NCBI GenBank assembly: GCA_009617715.1
Contig: VTFK01000333.1
Coordinates: forward strand, 496,001 to 560,000
Source: Plectrocnemia conspersa
Taxonomy: Eukaryota; Arthropoda; Insecta; Trichoptera; Polycentropodidae
Direction: 5' to 3'
DNA length: 64,000 bases
The translations under genes were made by a program, and so were the position numbers. Positions 60,209 to 64,000 of this stretch are shown piece after piece (positions within the stretch are counted from its first letter, which is position 1; every line of letters begins with the position of its first letter). The notes under the pieces were generated by a model. The model was not told where the DNA came from. It ran no database searches and was given only the letters and a program-made list of their open reading frames with translations.

Positions 60209-61490
60209 TTTTATTACACACCTAATAATTGTATTTATGTCTTAATATAGAAGCGATCCAGATAGTCACTCTATTGATCAGCAAACAAAGGGTAAAAAAA
60301 CATTTATATTATGCGCCTGGTGGAATGTATTGTCTAGCGTGCGTCTTTTCCAAACAAAGAGTAGTGTATTTAGCGGTACTAAGCTAAATTATAAAAAATT
60401 GTGCAGGCATTTGCAACCCACAATACTATCGAAATATTACATGAACTTTTATATAAAAAAAAAAACCTTGACCTTCACCATTTTTAATACCAATAATATA
60501 TATATTGTTCAGCTAATTAGATGCTAAATAAAAATAGGTCGTATATATTCAAAGAAAAACTTGATAAAATATTTATTTATATACTTGCTTAATATTATAT
60601 AATCATATGTATTTAATTACTAATAAGCAAAATATTTATTTTAAATTAAATATTGATATTTAGTATTTTTACATAGTCATATTTTTATTTATTTATTTAA
60701 TATATTATATTTGTTTTCAAATAAAAAAAATATTTTAAAAGTTATGAAATAACATTATTACACAAATATATTTAATTTTACAAAAGCTATTTATTTACTC
60801 ACATTTTATTTATTAATATTAAATACAGTATTAAATATTTTTATTAATAGTAAAAATGCACATTTAATTCAGTCGGGTTTGTAAATAATATTTATAGTAT
60901 TAAATGTCGTGTATTATGGCATAAAATGTACTAAAGAAATAGTTATTTTTGCAAATTTATTAGACAATGTTGGACAAGGTCAAATGAATGTCAATTTTTA
61001 TATATTATAAAACTTGTATGGTTTTAATAAATGTCTCTATTTAAAATATTTACTACACTCATGACCAGTTTGTAAACTTTAAAAAAAATCGTTTAATAAT
61101 TCGAAGTTGAATTTTTTTTTTAATAAGAACAGCATTGTTTTATATTTTTTCTGAATTATTAAAGAAAATATTTATGCATACCCTTATTTTCCCTTAATAG
61201 TTAGTAAATTATAGTATAGACATTTGGGGAAAGCAAATGAAAAATAATATGTAAGAAAATTGATTTTAAATAAATAACATCAAATTATAGTATGTTTACT
61301 TGGGTTACATTATAGTCTCATTTTAGAAGTTGATTGTATTTTTATTGGTGGTCATGATAGTACTTTTTGTAGCATCGGCAAAATCTATAGTAATTATTAA
61401 AAACATGTTCTTGATAAAACAAATACATATTATATTATATGCACTACTATTTATTTTTTTATATACATACTTTTTAGTATAACTTAATAT
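60209..61490. other. AT-rich desert
   Basis: A/T low-complexity; the 65-codon frame at 60330-60527 has no recognisable domain. Confidence 0.45.
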
Positions 61491-61745
61491 TTTTTGTGCA
61501 GTCTGTAGACGTCGATCCGCATGAAAAATGATTTCCACGCTGTGCGGCTTATTCCGTGGGGTGCATTTAGCTGCACAATTGTTGGAGTAGAGAAGCTGCA
61601 TTTTGCAGAGGAATCTCAGGTAATAATAATAAAGCACCAAGCACACACATCAGGTAGGGGAGGTTTCAATGACCATTGTACCACCGGTTAAACTACGATC
61701 GGGGAGCGTGCCGAGCACGTGCCGCCACTGCACACAAATATATAT
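61491..61745. promoter_or_regulatory. GC-richer island with Grainyhead-like site and E-box
   Basis: Contains ACCGGTT at 61683-61689 (Grainyhead-type core) and CACGTG at 61716-61721, plus TGCAGAGG and CATCAGGTAGG words. Interrupted in all frames. Candidate regulatory element. Confidence 0.4.
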
Positions 61746-62950
61746 GTGTAATTACGCATGTGTAGGTATTTCTATGAAATATGATTGATATTCTAATTTG
61801 CTTTTATATTTTATAAATGTTTTTCAACTCACTTTATATTAAAATAATTTATTATTACATTTGATTCAACAAGTAGAATAATAAATTTTATAATGTCTAT
61901 AAGTTGTAGGTATAAATTACACACATCGATCAAAAATCAGATCCACAAGACCTAAGTTAAGCATAATTCTAAATAGGGACATATGTATCATAATAGATTT
62001 ATAATTAAATAATTTTGCTATGATAATAAATCGACAAATAACATCTTATTATTCTAGTCCTTTCAGCAATTACTTTAATTGAGTTACTATAACACAAAAC
62101 ATTGACCTTCAAGATACGATGGAATTTCCGGTATCGAGTTTTATACTCATTCATTTCTAATCTCACATAAATTTAAAATAATAAAAATAAATTTACAGAT
62201 AAATACGTGTGTATATATGATATATGTACATATATGTATATCTTAATTTTCTTTCAATATACGTATTTATAATAAATTTATAAACATTGTTTTTGAGATT
62301 TACATTTATGATTAAGTTAAAAATATTTTTATTTTAATTAGACGTAAATTTAAAATTAAATAAGCTATTCTTCTAAGTAAATAAGTTTGAGCTTAAAATG
62401 TATCATCACTATTCTCCTAATAATTTATTTTTAGCGTTAAAATTATGTTTTCATAGGATATATTATTTATATACAATTTTTGTCTGCAATTCAATATTTT
62501 TTTTCAACTGCTGCCAAAAAGTTAATAAACTTAAAATAATACAGCAGAATATAAGTTGAATTTAAATAACACTAGTTAAACATATCTTATTTTATAGATA
62601 TTCATATAATAAAAAATAGATTAACCCTCAACATTTCCACCAATGCTTATATATTTTTTTAATTAAATATTATATTTAAACCAACCATGGCTTTCTTTCA
62701 TTAAATATTAATTAGGCCTTATCTGAGTGAAAATAATATTTATTTAATGTAACAACATTATTGTTCAAAACAATTTACAAGTTTAGTTTAGGAAAACCAT
62801 TTATTTTATTTATATATGTATGTATTTTTGTCTGTAAAAGGTTTCAACTATCTGCACAATTTATTTAAATTTATAACGAAATTTTTTTATAAACAAAAAC
62901 AAGTCTCAAGTAAAACACACAGTATTTTTCCCAACAATGGAAGAGAGATA
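61746..62950. other. AT-rich desert
   Basis: A/T low-complexity with TATATG/CATATA runs near 62205-62242. No feature supported. Confidence 0.5.
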
Positions 62951-63400
62951 TTGTGACCAAATGATTTAGTTAATTATTATAAATATTGCACGGAACACCT
63001 AATAGCAAATTTATCTCACCATGGTAATTTCCATAAGTACCACTATAAAAACAACTTTTTGTTTGGAAAGGACGCGCGCTAAACAATTACATTTTACCCT
63101 GCGCATTTTATTGTTATTTTACCCTTCAGTTGATTCAGAATGGACCATTTTTATTTTAAGACGTTCAAAACATTTTTTATGTTTATGTTCAAGAAGCGAT
63201 GCAATTAACTTGCAAATATTTTTTATCAGAGCTGTCTCGAACCAGCATAGCAAAAAATGTGACACTAGACCACAAATAAGAGACGCTACGAAGGCACAGT
63301 AACAATCTGTACTGAAATCAAAGTCGATAATAATACAACTCAACACTCCTGATAAGATTCTCTGACTTTCAAGATCTGTCATTTCAACTCCACTATCTTA
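62951..63400. other. Moderately complex patch
   Basis: Slightly richer sequence with overlapping frames on both strands (93 codons plus at 63021, 87 codons minus at 63119), neither with a recognisable domain. Could be a weak island. Confidence 0.25.
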
Positions 63401-64000
63401 AAGTGTCATCTACATTTCTCTATATTTATGAATTAAATTTAGATATAATTATAAAATAAACTGCAACTAGCTTTTCCGGTGTATATTTTGGTTGCAAAGG
63501 CATACTTTTTCGGCCTCAAAATACCTATTATAATTATTGATTTTTATATTTAACAAATGGTGAATATTTACTGTAAAACATTTAAAAATGGCCATTCTGA
63601 AAAATTACAGGTTCTTAGGTATTTTTTAATAAAATATGTCTATATGTAGTAAAATATTAATCAGACTTGTCACTATAACAGGTCAAAAGCAGCAAACTAA
63701 CCGTTTTATTTTAAAAGTTACTGGCTTCGTTTAATTTTCATTTTATTTACTAAATAAGTCATTAAAAATACTTATTTAGTAAATTTGATTTTTGTTACAT
63801 TTAAAAACAATATTTAATTTTAACAGCTTAACGCCCGAGGACTCGTGTACGAGTCTTGAAAGAATATTTTTTAACCATGAACTCAGGCATGAATGCTGCA
63901 TCATGCGTTTTCTTTTATTAAAAAAATACTGAGATAACAACAAGTTTACCTCTACATGGTAATGAGAGATAGTAGTATATTATTTCTACATAATATCAAA
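63401..64000. other. AT-rich end of window with a small hairpin
   Basis: GACTCGT and ACGAGTC at 63840-63855 form a 7-bp stem with a two-base centre (GT). The remainder is A/T-rich with nothing supported. Confidence 0.4.

Noticed and set aside
1..64000. CRISPR arrays, operons and other prokaryotic features
   Set aside because: No evenly spaced direct repeats with unique spacers, no ribosome-binding sites or gene clusters; mobile elements are of animal type.
1..64000. Known microRNA genes
   Set aside because: Scanning by eye for familiar conserved insect miRNA mature sequences gave no match; the hairpins reported have no known seed.

Overview
The window looks like a piece of an animal nuclear genome, most likely an insect or other arthropod. 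It is extremely AT-rich by eye, has no bacterial gene order and no long open reading frames, and carries metazoan-type mobile elements: CR1/Jockey-like LINEs, a P-element transposase fossil, hAT-type termini and TA-flanked MITEs. I find no intact protein-coding gene and no confident host exon in the 64 kb. The short open frames present are what AT-rich or GC-island sequence yields by chance, or are decayed transposon fragments. The species cannot be told from the sequence.

The layout is a gene desert with islands. About twenty to thirty stretches of roughly 100-900 bases are clearly GC-richer and more complex than the surrounding low-complexity A/T sequence. Examples lie at 2.1-2.6, 5.6-6.1, 8.2-8.7, 16.7-17.0, 18.9-19.5, 24.2-24.7, 26.6-27.1, 28.0-28.7, 31.6-32.5, 37.5-38.2, 42.5-43.9, 47.7-48.2, 50.9-51.4, 55.1-55.7 and 59.4-59.9 kb. 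They carry E-boxes, homeodomain cores, octamer, AP-1, TCF/LEF and Grainyhead-like words, and a few hold conspicuous hairpins. This pattern fits the cis-regulatory archipelago around, or in a long intron of, a developmental regulator. That reading is inference, since conservation cannot be checked here. One island (37.5-38.2 kb) ends in a credible TATA box followed by a strong 5' splice donor, so an unannotated first exon is possible.

Mobile and repetitive DNA fills part of the desert. From left to right: a hAT MITE with 8-bp target duplication (3.2-3.5 kb) beside a second MITE (3.5-4.0 kb); one copy of a dispersed repeat at 12.8 kb whose partner is at 60 kb; a Jockey-type LINE fragment (20.3-20.9 kb); two back-to-back inverted-repeat elements (22.1-23.5 kb); a hAT-Charlie-like terminus (25.2 kb); a P-superfamily transposase pseudogene on the minus strand (30.1-30.5 kb); a 2-kb decayed CR1/Jockey-like LINE (33.5-35.6 kb); a tRNA-Thr-like fossil (41.5 kb); a diverged fold-back (45.2-46.3 kb); a nearly complete 850-bp palindrome interlocked with a second palindrome (49.2-50.2 kb); and a decayed satellite-like array with a period near 290-320 bases (52.2-54.2 kb).

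The most unusual items are the interlocked palindromes at 49-50 kb, which could make long double-stranded RNA if transcribed; the unrecognised repeat family shared by 12.8 and 60 kb, whose two copies differ in a codon-like pattern; the P-element fossil; and the island hairpins at 16.75 and 19.03 kb.
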